Of a stretch of DNA of 58,099 bases, positions 1 through 8,357 are shown in pieces. Source of the DNA: an uncultured Prevotellaceae bacterium (GTDB lineage Bacteria > Bacteroidota > Bacteroidia > Bacteroidales > Muribaculaceae). The notes beneath the pieces were generated by a model. It searched no databases and was not told the DNA's origin. It was given only the letters and a program-made list of their open reading frames with translations. The stretch covers positions 1 to 58,099 of the forward strand of contig CAMVAP010000015.1 of assembly GCA_947165485.1 (NCBI GenBank), in the 5' to 3' direction. How positions within the stretch are numbered: the first letter of the stretch is position 1; each line of letters starts with the position of its first letter. A program made the position numbers and the translations under genes.

Positions 1-412
1 TGCCGTCCTGCTCGTCATAGAACTGCTTGGTCGTCTTCTCGATCAACTTGCCGTCATCATACAGCTTGCGGAAAAACTCGGCGGCAAACTGGTGGTGCGT
101 CTTGCTGGTCGTGCGGCTGTAGATATCGTAGGAGATACCCAACTGCTCAAACGACTCCTTGATGATACTGTGGTAGCGGTCCACCACTTGCTGCGGGGTG
201 ATGCCCTCCTTGCGGGCGCGCTGCGTCACGGGCACGCCGTGCTCGTCACTACCGCCCACAAACATCACGTCCTCGCCTTGCAGGCGCAGGTAGCGCACAT
301 AGATATCGGCAGGAACATACACACCTGCCAGGTGGCCGATGTGAACGGGACCGTTAGCATAGGGCAACGCCGTCGTCACCAGCGTGCGGGCAAATTTCTT
401 CTCTTTCTCCAT
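1..412 (-). CDS. metG: Methionyl-tRNA synthetase, N-terminal part (gene runs off the left edge)
   Basis: This is the start of methionyl-tRNA synthetase, which charges initiator and elongator tRNA-Met in the cytoplasm. About 137 codons are present. The N-terminus reads [20 protein letters not shown] and is followed by the class I signature HIGH in the context PVHIGHLAG, then [11 protein letters not shown] and a QFYDEQDG segment at the edge. All of these are in the family's usual order. The start is the ATG at 410-412, about 40 nt downstream of a TACCTTTG box on the same strand. The anticodon-binding domain and C-terminus lie outside the window. No frame disruption is seen. The identification is secure. 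Confidence 0.95.
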   Translation of the reverse strand, partial: MEKEKKFARTLVTTALPYANGPVHIGHLAGVYVPADIYVRYLRLQGEDVMFVGGSDEHGVPVTQRARKEGITPQQVVDRYHSIIKESFEQLGISYDIYSRTTSKTHHQFAAEFFRKLYDDGKLIEKTTKQFYDEQDG

Positions 413-452
413 TATTGTATCTTTTTTTTATTGTTGTTTCCTATTTGAGGTG

Positions 453-460
453 CAAAGGTA
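453..460 (-). promoter_or_regulatory. Bacteroidetes -7 box for metG
   Basis: Read on the minus strand this is TACCTTTG, a match to the Bacteroidetes primary-sigma -7 element TAnnTTTG. It lies about 40 nt upstream of the metG ATG. No convincing -33 TTG is seen at 19-21 bp. Confidence 0.6.
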
Positions 461-620
461 CGAAAAATTTCCTTACACACTGATTTGAAGACAAGAAACA
501 CCATTTTTTTCAAACAACAATAACAACTACAGGGACAACACCAACAACCCATTAAATAGTTGCCACAAGCTGGGGAACGATGTTTTTATAGAAAATCTAT
601 GATAGAAATCCTATAAAAAT

Positions 621-676
621 AACTGGGACAACTTTAACATCTTTATGAGTAAAGAGTTGTTTAAGTTATCCCAGTT
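621..676 (-). terminator. Long hairpin, probable terminator of the beta-helix gene
   Basis: Arms 621-641 and 656-676 pair at 18 of 21 positions, and the inner CTTTA/TAAAG also pairs, so almost the whole 56 bp folds. Read on the minus strand it is followed by ATTTTTA, which fits termination of the leftward gene ending at 807. The plus-strand side also has a T-rich flank, so it may work both ways. Confidence 0.6.
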
Positions 677-806
677 GTTTTTAAAAGAAAAACAGTTGTC
701 GTTAAGATGCAGCTACAAGCCAGATGGCATTGTACTGATTGTATTTTTGTTTTCCTTTTATAGTTTTGTAGTTGACGTGCAAAGGAGTTGTCGTGCAGTG
801 AGGGGG

Positions 807-2186
807 TTACTTCACGAGGATCTTCTTGCCGTCCTTGATGTAGATGCCGCCGGCGGGCTTGCTGGTGGGTACGCCCATCAGGTTGTAGTATAGGCCCTCG
901 GTCTGCTGAGCGGCGTTGATCTCCTCGACAGCGGTGTCGGGGGTCTTGGCAGGCATGAAGATGACCAGACCCTTGCTGGGATCATCCACCTGGTGGTAGA
1001 TCACCTGCTCGATGTTCTCCTCGGTCTGCTCGGCCACATTCCAGGTGTTGCCCTGGGCCCAGATGGTGGCGGTGCCGTTGTTGAACAGGTCATAGAGCAC
1101 GCCGCCATTGCCATTGTTGACAAAGGTGTTGTTGCCCGGGTTGTAGTCCTCGGCCTGGGGGTCGTCAATCTTGCCCAGGTTGATGTTGGGAGCCCCCGTG
1201 GGCACGGTGATGCCCCACAGGCCGCCTTCCATCCAGTTGCCTTCCATATAGATGTTGCTGCTACTGCTGATGTCATAGATGCTCACGCAGCTGCCACCGT
1301 TGTTGGGGTTGGCCTCGTAGCAGTTGTTGATCATCTTGTTGTTGCGGATGATGCAGTCAACCGAACCAATCGAGGTGAAGCCATAGCGGTTGTCGGCAAT
1401 GTAGTTGTTCTCGATATATACCTTGCCGGTGTGGCCCATGCCCATCATGTTGCTCACGCCGATGCCGCCCGAGAGGTTGAACTGGCCACCGATGACCTGG
1501 TTGTCGGTGATGACAACGTCATAGTCGCCGGCGCAGGTGAGGTTGATCTGGGGTTTGTTGCGGTTGGCGGTCGTGTTGTGCCAGAACAGGCAGTTGCGGA
1601 TGATGACACCCACAGGATTGGTTGCTCCGTTGCCGATGGCGTTGAGGCTGTTCTCGATAAAGTAGCAGTTCTCGACGATGTTGCCGCCGCATGAGGCGTT
1701 GAACGACAGCGCACCCGAGCTCGAGGACTTGCCGTTGTGCAGCGTGAAGGTGCAGTTGTCGGCGTGCAGGCTGCTGTTCAAGCCGCCAAACACCATGCCC
1801 ACATACTCAAAGGTCACATTCTTCAACTCGGCGTTGCCGTTCTCGCCCAGCATCCAGAACCCCTTGGGGGTGCTGCCCTCGGCATCGCGGGTAACGACAG
1901 CGGTGTCGGCGGGTGCAAAGTCGGCATTGCCATCAACGGTAATCTGCACGCCGGTAGCCATCTTGATGACGTCGTTGTTCTCGATCTTGAGCACGTCGCC
2001 CTCGGCGATGGTGAAGTTGGCGCTCACCAGGTAGGAACCGTCTTCTTGTACGGTCACACCCGAGTTCTCGATCTGGCTCAGGGTATTGAATGTGTAAACG
2101 TTGCCGGTACCGTCGCTCACGTAGTTATCGGCCATTGCTCCAGCAGCCACAGCGGCCAGAGCCAGGAATGCGTAGATTTTCTTCAT
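807..2186 (-). CDS. Secreted right-handed beta-helix protein with a sorting-type C-terminal tail
   Basis: The 459-aa product begins with a clear signal peptide (MKKIYAFLALAAVAAGAMA). The body is a run of short Asn/Gly-rich rungs with hydrophobic spacing (for example NCTFTLHNG, IIRNCLFWHN, YIENNYIADN, IIRNNKMINN), typical of right-handed parallel beta-helix proteins such as polysaccharide lyases and surface adhesins. No catalytic motif can be named, so any enzyme activity is unproven. The last 30 residues contain LYYNLMGVPTSKPAGGIYI and a basic VK end, which resembles C-terminal tails of type IX-secreted proteins in Prevotella-like bacteria. Export to the cell surface is therefore inferred. 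The gene stands alone, divergent from the phosphate transporter. Confidence 0.8.
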   Translation of the reverse strand: MKKIYAFLALAAVAAGAMADNYVSDGTGNVYTFNTLSQIENSGVTVQEDGSYLVSANFTIAEGDVLKIENNDVIKMATGVQITVDGNADFAPADTAVVTRDAEGSTPKGFWMLGENGNAELKNVTFEYVGMVFGGLNSSLHADNCTFTLHNGKSSSSGALSFNASCGGNIVENCYFIENSLNAIGNGATNPVGVIIRNCLFWHNTTANRNKPQINLTCAGDYDVVITDNQVIGGQFNLSGGIGVSNMMGMGHTGKVYIENNYIADNRYGFTSIGSVDCIIRNNKMINNCYEANPNNGGSCVSIYDISSSSNIYMEGNWMEGGLWGITVPTGAPNINLGKIDDPQAEDYNPGNNTFVNNGNGGVLYDLFNNGTATIWAQGNTWNVAEQTEENIEQVIYHQVDDPSKGLVIFMPAKTPDTAVEEINAAQQTEGLYYNLMGVPTSKPAGGIYIKDGKKILVK

Positions 2187-2267
2187 AATAAAAACACTAG
2201 TTATTTATAAATAGTTAATAGTAAGATGATTGGCAAGCATGAATGGGGATAACCCCACACGAGAGCA

Positions 2268-2275
2268 CAAAAGTA
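2268..2275 (-). promoter_or_regulatory. -7 box for the beta-helix gene
   Basis: On the minus strand this reads TACTTTTG, about 80 nt upstream of the ATG at 2186. The -33 region is not a clear match. Confidence 0.45.
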
Positions 2276-2428
2276 GTGTTTTTTTATGAACTATACCGTT
2301 TGAGGGGCTTCATTTTTCAACAAAACCTATTGGAATAGTGGGTGGATGTGCCCAATGATTCACCCAATAGGGCAATTCATGCAATCGTATTCGGTGGGTT
2401 TTATTAAAAATAGTAGCCTTAACCTATT

Positions 2429-2458
2429 GATTGATTGTAATTTTTTTGTAATTTTGTG
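2429..2458 (+). promoter_or_regulatory. Promoter of the Na/Pi cotransporter gene
   Basis: TTG at 2429-2431 and TAATTTTG at 2451-2458 are separated by exactly 19 bp, matching the Bacteroidetes -33/-7 arrangement. The ATG follows about 43 nt downstream. Confidence 0.65.
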
Positions 2459-2501
2459 ACCGAATTTCTATGAATTTTATATACTAATACATATTTGTCC
2501 A

Positions 2502-4328
2502 ATGGATTACTCCTTCATTGATTTGCTTGCACTGCTGGGTGCCGTGTGTCTCTTCCTGTATGGAATGAAGATTATGAGCGAAGGCTTGCAGAAGACCGCT
2601 GGTAAGCGTTTGCGCTCCATCCTGGCGTGGATGACCAAGAACCGTTTCCTTGCCATTGTAACTGGTGTCATCATCACAGCCCTCATCCAGAGCTCGTCGG
2701 CATCGGTGTCGATGGTGGTCAGCTTTGTCAATGCCGGCCTGATGCCCCTAGAGCAGTCGCTGGCAGTGAGCTTTGGTGCCGCACTGGGTACCACGTTCAC
2801 CGAGTGGATCATCGCCATCTTTGGCTTCAAGGTCAAGCTCTCGGCATTCCTGTTACCCCTGTTGGCATTTGCCGTCCCCATGCTGTTCTTCAAGAGGAGC
2901 AGCTACAGGAACCTGGGTGAGTTGCTCATCGGTTTTGTGTTCCTGTTTATGGGTCTGGACGCTATCAGCGCCAATGTGCCCGACCTGTCCAAGTCGCCCG
3001 AGGTGTTCGCCTCGTTGCAGCAATACACGTCGATGGGATTCCTGTCCATCCTGTTCTTCACGCTGGTGGGATGGATTGTCACGATGGTTATCCAGTCGAG
3101 TGCCGCTACCTTTGCCATCGTGCTCATCATGGCGGCCAAGGGGTGGATCTCGTTTGACATCGCCTGTGCGATGGTGCTGGGCGCGAGCATCGGCACGTCG
3201 ATCACGCCACTGCTGGCCTCGCTGGGCGGTAATGCCGAGGCCAAGAAGGCCGCTCTGGGTCACGCCCTGTTCAACCTGTTTGGTGCCGTGTGGGTACTGA
3301 TCATCTTTGAGCCCTTTGTGTCGATGGTGACCTGGGTGGTCAAGGATCTGTTCCACCTGGGAGATCCCCTGGCGTTATATAATAGTGTGAAGAGCGGTGC
3401 CAGTGTCGAGGAGGGGGCCTTGATGCAGGAGCAGGTGGCCATGTCGATAGGCATGACGATGTTCCACACCATCTTCAAGCTGTGCAACCTGTTGATCATG
3501 ATCTGGTTCACCAAGCTCTATGTCAAGCTGCTCAACATCATCATCAGGAGCAAGAAGAAGGAGGACGAGGAGTTCCAGTTGAAGTATATCCAGGGTGGTC
3601 TCATGAGCGCCAGCGAGTTGAATATCACCCAGGCCGAACGCGAGATTGTCGTGTTTGCCGAGCGTGTGGAGCGCATGTTGGGCATGGTCAAGGAACTCGT
3701 GCACACCAAGACGGGCACCCCCGAGTTCAACAAAATCTTCTCGCGCATCGGGAAATATGAGGACATCAGCGACCGCATGGAGTTTGAGATTGGCAGCTAC
3801 CTCAACAAGGTGCTGGAGGGCAAGCTCAGTAGCACGGCCAAGAAGCGCGTGTCGGGGCTGCTGGGCATCATCAGCGAGCTCGAGAGCATCGGCGACAGTT
3901 GCAACAATGTGGCCAAGGCGCTGGTGCGCAAGGAGGAGGCCGATGCCCACTTCAATGAGTACAACTACAAGAACATCGACGAGATGCTCAAGCTCGTGAG
4001 CGAGGCGATGACCAACATGCTCACGGTGCTTATCGACATCGACAATGTCACCCCCGAGGACCTCATGCGCAACTACAACAAGGAGCGCGAGATCAACAAC
4101 TTCCGCAACCAGTGCCGCACCGAGAATGTCGAGAACGTCAACCAGCACAAGTACCCCTACAAGGCGGGCATCTTCTACATGGACATTGTGTGCGAGACCG
4201 AGAAATTGGGCGACTTTATCGTCAACGTCATCGACAGTGTGGAGGACATCATGCGCAGCAACTCGTCGGCCAACAACGGCATGCCAATCGGTGAGCTCAA
4301 CCCCGAGAAACTCTCTATGGGACAGTAA
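2502..4328 (+). CDS. Na+/phosphate cotransporter family protein with PhoU-like tail
   Basis: This 608-aa membrane protein belongs to the Na/Pi cotransporter (PNaS, NptA/YjbB-like) family. The family carries two inverted repeats each marked by a QSS motif. Here they are ALIQSSSASVSMV (Gln near residue 63) and VIQSSAATFAIV (Gln near residue 198). Hydrophobic segments cover roughly residues 5-350. From about residue 370 to the end the protein is soluble and helical with acidic and basic heptads, resembling a PhoU-like regulatory domain. The likely role is phosphate movement across the inner membrane, inward or outward, which the sequence does not decide. It is monocistronic and is followed by a strong hairpin. 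Confidence 0.9.
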   Translation: MDYSFIDLLALLGAVCLFLYGMKIMSEGLQKTAGKRLRSILAWMTKNRFLAIVTGVIITALIQSSSASVSMVVSFVNAGLMPLEQSLAVSFGAALGTTFTEWIIAIFGFKVKLSAFLLPLLAFAVPMLFFKRSSYRNLGELLIGFVFLFMGLDAISANVPDLSKSPEVFASLQQYTSMGFLSILFFTLVGWIVTMVIQSSAATFAIVLIMAAKGWISFDIACAMVLGASIGTSITPLLASLGGNAEAKKAALGHALFNLFGAVWVLIIFEPFVSMVTWVVKDLFHLGDPLALYNSVKSGASVEEGALMQEQVAMSIGMTMFHTIFKLCNLLIMIWFTKLYVKLLNIIIRSKKKEDEEFQLKYIQGGLMSASELNITQAEREIVVFAERVERMLGMVKELVHTKTGTPEFNKIFSRIGKYEDISDRMEFEIGSYLNKVLEGKLSSTAKKRVSGLLGIISELESIGDSCNNVAKALVRKEEADAHFNEYNYKNIDEMLKLVSEAMTNMLTVLIDIDNVTPEDLMRNYNKEREINNFRNQCRTENVENVNQHKYPYKAGIFYMDIVCETEKLGDFIVNVIDSVEDIMRSNSSANNGMPIGELNPEKLSMGQ

Positions 4329-4377
4329 ACCGCCACACAAATCACTGTTTTTTTAAGAACAACAGAATTATCTGAAA

Positions 4378-4428
4378 AATCTGAGGCATCCGCGTTCATC
4401 TTGACATGAGCGCGGATGCCTTCAGATT
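4378..4428. terminator. Bidirectional terminator hairpin carrying the GGCATCCGC motif
   Basis: Arms 4378-4394 and 4411-4428 form a stem of about 17 bp with one bulge (AATCTGAGGCATCCGCG pairing with its complement). It lies between convergent genes. The GGCATCCGC/GCGGATGCC core and the upstream AAGAACAACAGAAT recur in the repeats at 13230-13460 and 18889-19485, so this is also a member of that repeat superfamily. Confidence 0.7.
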
Positions 4429-4468
4429 AATTAGACTATTCAGTAATTATTGAATAATCAGTACTTGT

Positions 4469-5278
4469 TTAAGGCTCGGCATCGAGCTTGATGTTGTACA
4501 GGCGCATCATCTGGCCGCCGTCGAGCACGTCCCAGCTGGCATTGAAGGTGGGCATGTCATCGTAGAGCAGCACCTTGCCTGTGACAAAGTTCAGCCCCGG
4601 TGTGATGTGGACCGTCATGGGCGTGTCGATGCTGTAAGTGATCTGCTCGCCGATGTAGATGGCGTCGTCCATGATTTCGCCCATGTCGGTGATGTGGTTG
4701 GTCACCTGGGCCAGCTGCTTACCCTCGCTGTAGAAGGTGATTTCCTGGCCATCAACCTTGTAGGTGAGCATCTTGCAGGCAGCCTGCTGCACCAGGTAGG
4801 GATTGATCACGTCGGTGACTTCGGCATGACCCTTGTCGTCAAAGTGCAGGCAATACAGGGCCTCGGCCAGCACGCCAGTGCCCTCGACCTCTCCACAGGC
4901 CAGCCACAGGTCGTCGGTCTGGGCGTCATATCGTGCACGCGGCATGTTGCCGTGGCGAATCTTTGGGAACGCCGTCACGACATCCCCCTTGGCCACGAGG
5001 ATGCCATAGCCCTCGCTCGAGGTCTCGTCGTCACAGCGCATCAGGCTATAGACGGCCACGCCGCTCGCCTTGTCCTCCATGAGGGTCTCCAGGCGCTCGT
5101 CGGTGCGGGCAATCTTCTTCATGACATTGTACACTGCCTCGGGCGCGTTGCCCATCTCCACGGGGTTGTCCATCGTTCCGTTCACGGGCTTCCCGGCGTC
5201 AGCCTTGCACCCTGTCATCGAGCCGCACAGTGCAACCACTGCTGCGGCCATCATCAGCCATTGCTTCATCTGTTTCAT
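4469..5278 (-). CDS. Predicted lipoprotein of unknown function
   Basis: The product is 269 aa. The ATG at 5278 is preferred over an upstream TTG in frame. It starts MKQMKQWLMMAAAVVALCGS and is followed by a lipobox ending at Cys24 (SMTGC), so it should be a lipidated envelope protein. The mature part is mostly beta-strand-like and mentions no recognisable enzyme motif. I do not recognise the family. Sequences such as YSLMRCDDETSSEGYGILVA and DDLWLACGEVEGTGVLAEAL suggest a repeated-blade fold, which is only a guess. It has its own promoter box and does not appear to belong to an operon. Confidence 0.7.
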   Translation of the reverse strand: MKQMKQWLMMAAAVVALCGSMTGCKADAGKPVNGTMDNPVEMGNAPEAVYNVMKKIARTDERLETLMEDKASGVAVYSLMRCDDETSSEGYGILVAKGDVVTAFPKIRHGNMPRARYDAQTDDLWLACGEVEGTGVLAEALYCLHFDDKGHAEVTDVINPYLVQQAACKMLTYKVDGQEITFYSEGKQLAQVTNHITDMGEIMDDAIYIGEQITYSIDTPMTVHITPGLNFVTGKVLLYDDMPTFNASWDVLDGGQMMRLYNIKLDAEP

Positions 5279-5314
5279 AGTCAATTACCAGTAATTAATC
5301 GTTTTAAGTAGCAG

Positions 5315-5354
5315 CAAAGGTAATCAATTTTTCTAATTACCTCGCAAAACGAGG
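5315..5354 (-). promoter_or_regulatory. Promoter region of the lipoprotein gene with a small palindrome
   Basis: The -7 box is TACCTTTG on the minus strand (5315-5322). Just upstream, 5340-5354 forms a CCTCG/CGAGG hairpin whose loop contains TTTTG, which could be the -33 element at a slightly long spacing of 22 bp. An operator role for the hairpin is conjecture. Confidence 0.4.
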
Positions 5355-5360
5355 AAAAAC

Positions 5361-5409
5361 TGCGGTTATCATCGCGGGAAGAAACTGTGTGGCCGCGACG
5401 ATAACCGCA
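5361..5409 (-). terminator. Strong intrinsic terminator of the outer-membrane barrel operon
   Basis: Arms 5361-5377 and 5393-5409 match at 16 of 17 positions. Read leftward, the stem is followed directly by GTTTTTCC, the hallmark of an intrinsic terminator, and it sits downstream of the leftward gene that ends at 5626. Confidence 0.75.
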
Positions 5410-5472
5410 AGGGAAGCAGGTCAGCTGTGTAGTCAATCGGGTGCCGAGTCGGCTCAGTTTTCTTTTGGCAAC

Positions 5473-5624
5473 GATATAGCAGTTGACCCTTCGTTGAAAC
5501 GTCTCGGCATTAAACCGTGCTAACGCACGGGAAATTAAAAGAAAATTAAATTTTAAAATTATAATTTGTTTAATTTCCCGCCCGCAGGGCGGTTAATACC
5601 ACCCGATGGGGCAACTGCTATATC
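5473..5624. mobile_element. MITE-like repeat, copy A (152 bp)
   Basis: The ends are a 17-bp terminal inverted repeat (GATATAGCAGTTGACCC on the left; its complement with one mismatch at 5608-5624). Inside lie a hairpin CCGTGCTAACGCACGG, an AT-rich core bounded by GGGAAATTAAA and TTTAATTTCCC, and a second hairpin CCGCCCGCAGGGCGG. The same element occurs inverted at 22277-22426. There is no coding capacity. The right end lies 1 nt from the stop codon of the barrel gene. Confidence 0.75.
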
Positions 5625-5625
5625 A

Positions 5626-8313
5626 TCACGTTTCTTTCTTCTTGGCGTCGAGGTGGTAGGTGAACGAGATGCCGATGTAGTGGTGCAGTGTGTCCTGCCA
5701 CTCGCTGGTCTGCTGATAAGCCGTCTGGCTGCTCCAGCGGTAGTCGTCCTGGTTGAGGATGTCATCGACGTAGAGACGGACTGTGCCCTTGTTTTTTAGG
5801 ACTTTCCATGCGACGGAGGCATCCCAGAGCAGGCGGTTGCGGTTCATGCCGCTGGAGGCGTAGCCGTGCCGCATGGACTCGGTGAGGCTGGACGAAAAGA
5901 CAAAGTTGCGGTAGTTGGCCTCAAACTCGATGCCGAAGTTGTTGTTCCACAGCGTGGTGTTCTGGATGGGCGACTGCGAGAAGCGCAATTGGTCGGCATT
6001 CACCTCGGCAAAGGCCGAGGCCTTGATCCAGTTGTGGTCAAACGACACGGTCAGTTTGTCCTTGGGGTGAACACTCGTCTGGCGGTTGAGGATGCGCTCA
6101 CTGTGGGTGGGCAGCATGGTCAGGTAACCGTAGTACCGTCCGCCCATGACCTTGAGGTCGTTCTGCAGGCGGAAGTAGTTGCCCAGGCCGTGGTCATAGT
6201 TGAGGTTCACTTCCCACACGCGGTTGCCCGCCACGGTCTCGGGACGGCTGGTATAGACGTTGGTCGCCGGGTCATAACTGAGCGCCGTGACGTTGTTGTG
6301 GTCGGCTGTGGTATATTTGGCATTGAAGCCTATCGACAACTGCCTGCTCGGGACGATGGCCTTGTAAGCCAACTGAATCTGGTGGGAGTGGCTGTCCTTC
6401 AACAGGGGGTTGCCCTCGGTGATGAACAGCGGGTCGCTCAAGTCACGGTAGCCGATGGTCTGGAGCAGTTCGGGACGGGTGGTCCTGTAATTGTAGGTCA
6501 ACTCCACGCTCATGCTGCGGTTCATTTTCCATGAGGCCTTGAGCGACGGCTCGACCTTGAAGCGGTTCCTCACGGCGGCGGTGTCAAGCAGGGCTCGGCG
6601 GTAGTCCTGGTGCTCATGGTTCCATGTCATGGACGCCTTGGGTTGCAGTTGCACCTGGCCGATGTTGACTGTCGAGCCCGCAATGAGGGTATGGCTGGTG
6701 TTGCGGTAGCGGTTGTTGAACGAGTTGGCGGCATCGGCCATGCCGTCGGTGGTGAAGTCGCAGTCCATCTTGTTGTTATCGTGGCCCAATATATACTCCG
6801 CAGTGAGCAGCCAGGCCTTGGTCAGCCAGCGCTCAAAGGTCATGTTTGACATCAGATTGAGCCGTGAGTAGGGCTCGATGGCCTGCTGGCTCAGGGTGGA
6901 GGAGAGGCCATTGTGATGGTCGGTAATGGTGCGGTCGGCCCAGCGCTTGTTCTTGCCGTCGGTATAGTTCACACCCCCTCCAATCTTGAACGAGCCGTCC
7001 TTGATGAAGTGTGTCCAACTGCTCGAGGTGCGGATGCGGGTTTCGTGCCCGCGGGTGAGGGTGCCCACGTGCTGGTTGATCGTGGGCGCGTAGCCATGGC
7101 CTGAATCGACCAGCTGCTCGGTCTCCTGTCGGCTGATGGATCGGTTGTTGTCGTATTCGACCTGCGCCCATAGGAAGAACGTGTTGGCCGTGTCGGGCCT
7201 CCATCGCATCATGCCCAGGATGGTCGGGTTCAACGAGTGGCTGCGGTCAAAGCCCTCCACCTTGTTGCGGCTCCGTGCCTCGCCGGGGAAGTAATTCTCG
7301 GTCTCGCTGCCCGAACTTTTCCACCGGTCATCATGTGCCAGTCCGCCGCTGAAGCTGTAGAAGCTCTTCAGGGTCTTATCGCCCTGCTCGCGGCCCCAGT
7401 TGTGCTGGTATCCGCCCGAGATGCCTTGCTCCTGGCCCAGCCCGTTACCCGAATTGAGCGAGTATTGGTTCTGGTACCGCCTGTGCCGCTTGGCCACATT
7501 ATTGGCGTCACCGAACACCATGACAGGATCCGACTTGGAGAGGCGGTTCATCGTCACCTCGGCCTCATAGTGGTCGCATGTTCTATAGGCCGCCATGGCG
7601 TCGCCATACCAGCGGTCGAGGAAGCCCGGCTTGACGGTCAGGTCCAGCACCATGTCCTCGCTGCCGTCGTCGTTGCCGGTGTGCTCCTTGAGTTCCGATG
7701 CCTTGTTGTAGGCCTTGATGTTCTGCACGGCCTCGGCGGGCAGTTGGCTCACCAGGTCGTTGCCGCCAAAGAGGCTCTCGCCGTCCATCGTCAGGCGGAT
7801 GGGCTTGCCGTTCCACCACAGTTTGCCCTTGTCATCGACCTCCACGCCCGGCAGTTGCTTGATGAGTTCGTCCAGGCGGGCGCCCTGTTGCAGCCTGAAG
7901 GCCGACGGGTTGAACACGATGGTGTCGCCGCGCATCGTGAACCGTTTTGCATGGCCCGTGACCTCGACCATCTGCAGCATTTGGGAGGACATCTTCAGTT
8001 CGATGGCGCCGATGTCGAGTGTGTCCTTGCGGCTGTCGGACAGCGCCATGACGTTTTTCTTCTTGTAGTAGTAGCCCAGCATCGACACCGTCAACTCAAC
8101 GCGTCCATTGCAGTTGAACGAGAAGCGCCCAAGCGAGTCGGCAATCACGGTGCTGCCCGAATAGCTCGTCTCGCCGATTTGCTGCATGTACTTCACCGTT
8201 GCCCCAGGCAAGGTCTCCCGTGTATCGGCATCGATAACGCGCCCGGTGATGATGTCTGCATGAGCAAACAAAGTGCTGAAAATCAGCAAAATAGAAATTG
8301 TAATAGTTCTCAT
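5626..8313 (-). CDS. Outer-membrane beta-barrel receptor-like protein (CarboxypepD-like plus plug)
   Basis: The product is 895 aa with a signal peptide (MRTITISILLIFSTLFAHA). Residues about 20-105 form a CarboxypepD regulatory-like domain (ITGRVIDADTRETLPGATV). Residues about 115-240 form a plug-like domain with DTIVFNPSAFRLQQGARLDE, LPGVEV and GEDMVLDLTVKPG-type segments. The remaining 650 residues alternate aromatic strands and turns as in a TonB-dependent transporter-type 22-strand barrel. This arrangement matches the Bacteroidetes outer-membrane beta-barrel family related to TonB receptors. The ligand is unknown. It begins 44 nt after the stop of a second barrel gene, so the two are probably co-transcribed. 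Confidence 0.8.
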   Translation of the reverse strand: MRTITISILLIFSTLFAHADIITGRVIDADTRETLPGATVKYMQQIGETSYSGSTVIADSLGRFSFNCNGRVELTVSMLGYYYKKKNVMALSDSRKDTLDIGAIELKMSSQMLQMVEVTGHAKRFTMRGDTIVFNPSAFRLQQGARLDELIKQLPGVEVDDKGKLWWNGKPIRLTMDGESLFGGNDLVSQLPAEAVQNIKAYNKASELKEHTGNDDGSEDMVLDLTVKPGFLDRWYGDAMAAYRTCDHYEAEVTMNRLSKSDPVMVFGDANNVAKRHRRYQNQYSLNSGNGLGQEQGISGGYQHNWGREQGDKTLKSFYSFSGGLAHDDRWKSSGSETENYFPGEARSRNKVEGFDRSHSLNPTILGMMRWRPDTANTFFLWAQVEYDNNRSISRQETEQLVDSGHGYAPTINQHVGTLTRGHETRIRTSSSWTHFIKDGSFKIGGGVNYTDGKNKRWADRTITDHHNGLSSTLSQQAIEPYSRLNLMSNMTFERWLTKAWLLTAEYILGHDNNKMDCDFTTDGMADAANSFNNRYRNTSHTLIAGSTVNIGQVQLQPKASMTWNHEHQDYRRALLDTAAVRNRFKVEPSLKASWKMNRSMSVELTYNYRTTRPELLQTIGYRDLSDPLFITEGNPLLKDSHSHQIQLAYKAIVPSRQLSIGFNAKYTTADHNNVTALSYDPATNVYTSRPETVAGNRVWEVNLNYDHGLGNYFRLQNDLKVMGGRYYGYLTMLPTHSERILNRQTSVHPKDKLTVSFDHNWIKASAFAEVNADQLRFSQSPIQNTTLWNNNFGIEFEANYRNFVFSSSLTESMRHGYASSGMNRNRLLWDASVAWKVLKNKGTVRLYVDDILNQDDYRWSSQTAYQQTSEWQDTLHHYIGISFTYHLDAKKKET

Positions 8314-8357
8314 ATTGCGTTGATAATGAAAAGTCGTTAATAATGGAATGGCCCGTG

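Larger units (their letters stand above)
413..806. other. Intergenic region between metG and the beta-helix gene
   Basis: This AT-rich stretch holds the metG promoter, several AACAAC-type tracts and the large hairpin listed at 621-676. Short open frames here look like chance. I see no RNA gene. Confidence 0.5.
2187..2501. other. Divergent promoter region
   Basis: This 315-bp AT-rich gap lies between two divergently transcribed genes and holds one promoter for each. I see no further structured element apart from short CAATAG/CTATTG stretches. Confidence 0.5.

Noticed and set aside
3375-4340. Open frame of 321 codons antisense to the Na/Pi cotransporter gene
   Set aside because: It mirrors the codon pattern of the real gene, is rich in His, Val and Leu with no domain, and lacks a promoter box. 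GC-rich genes often leave such antisense frames.
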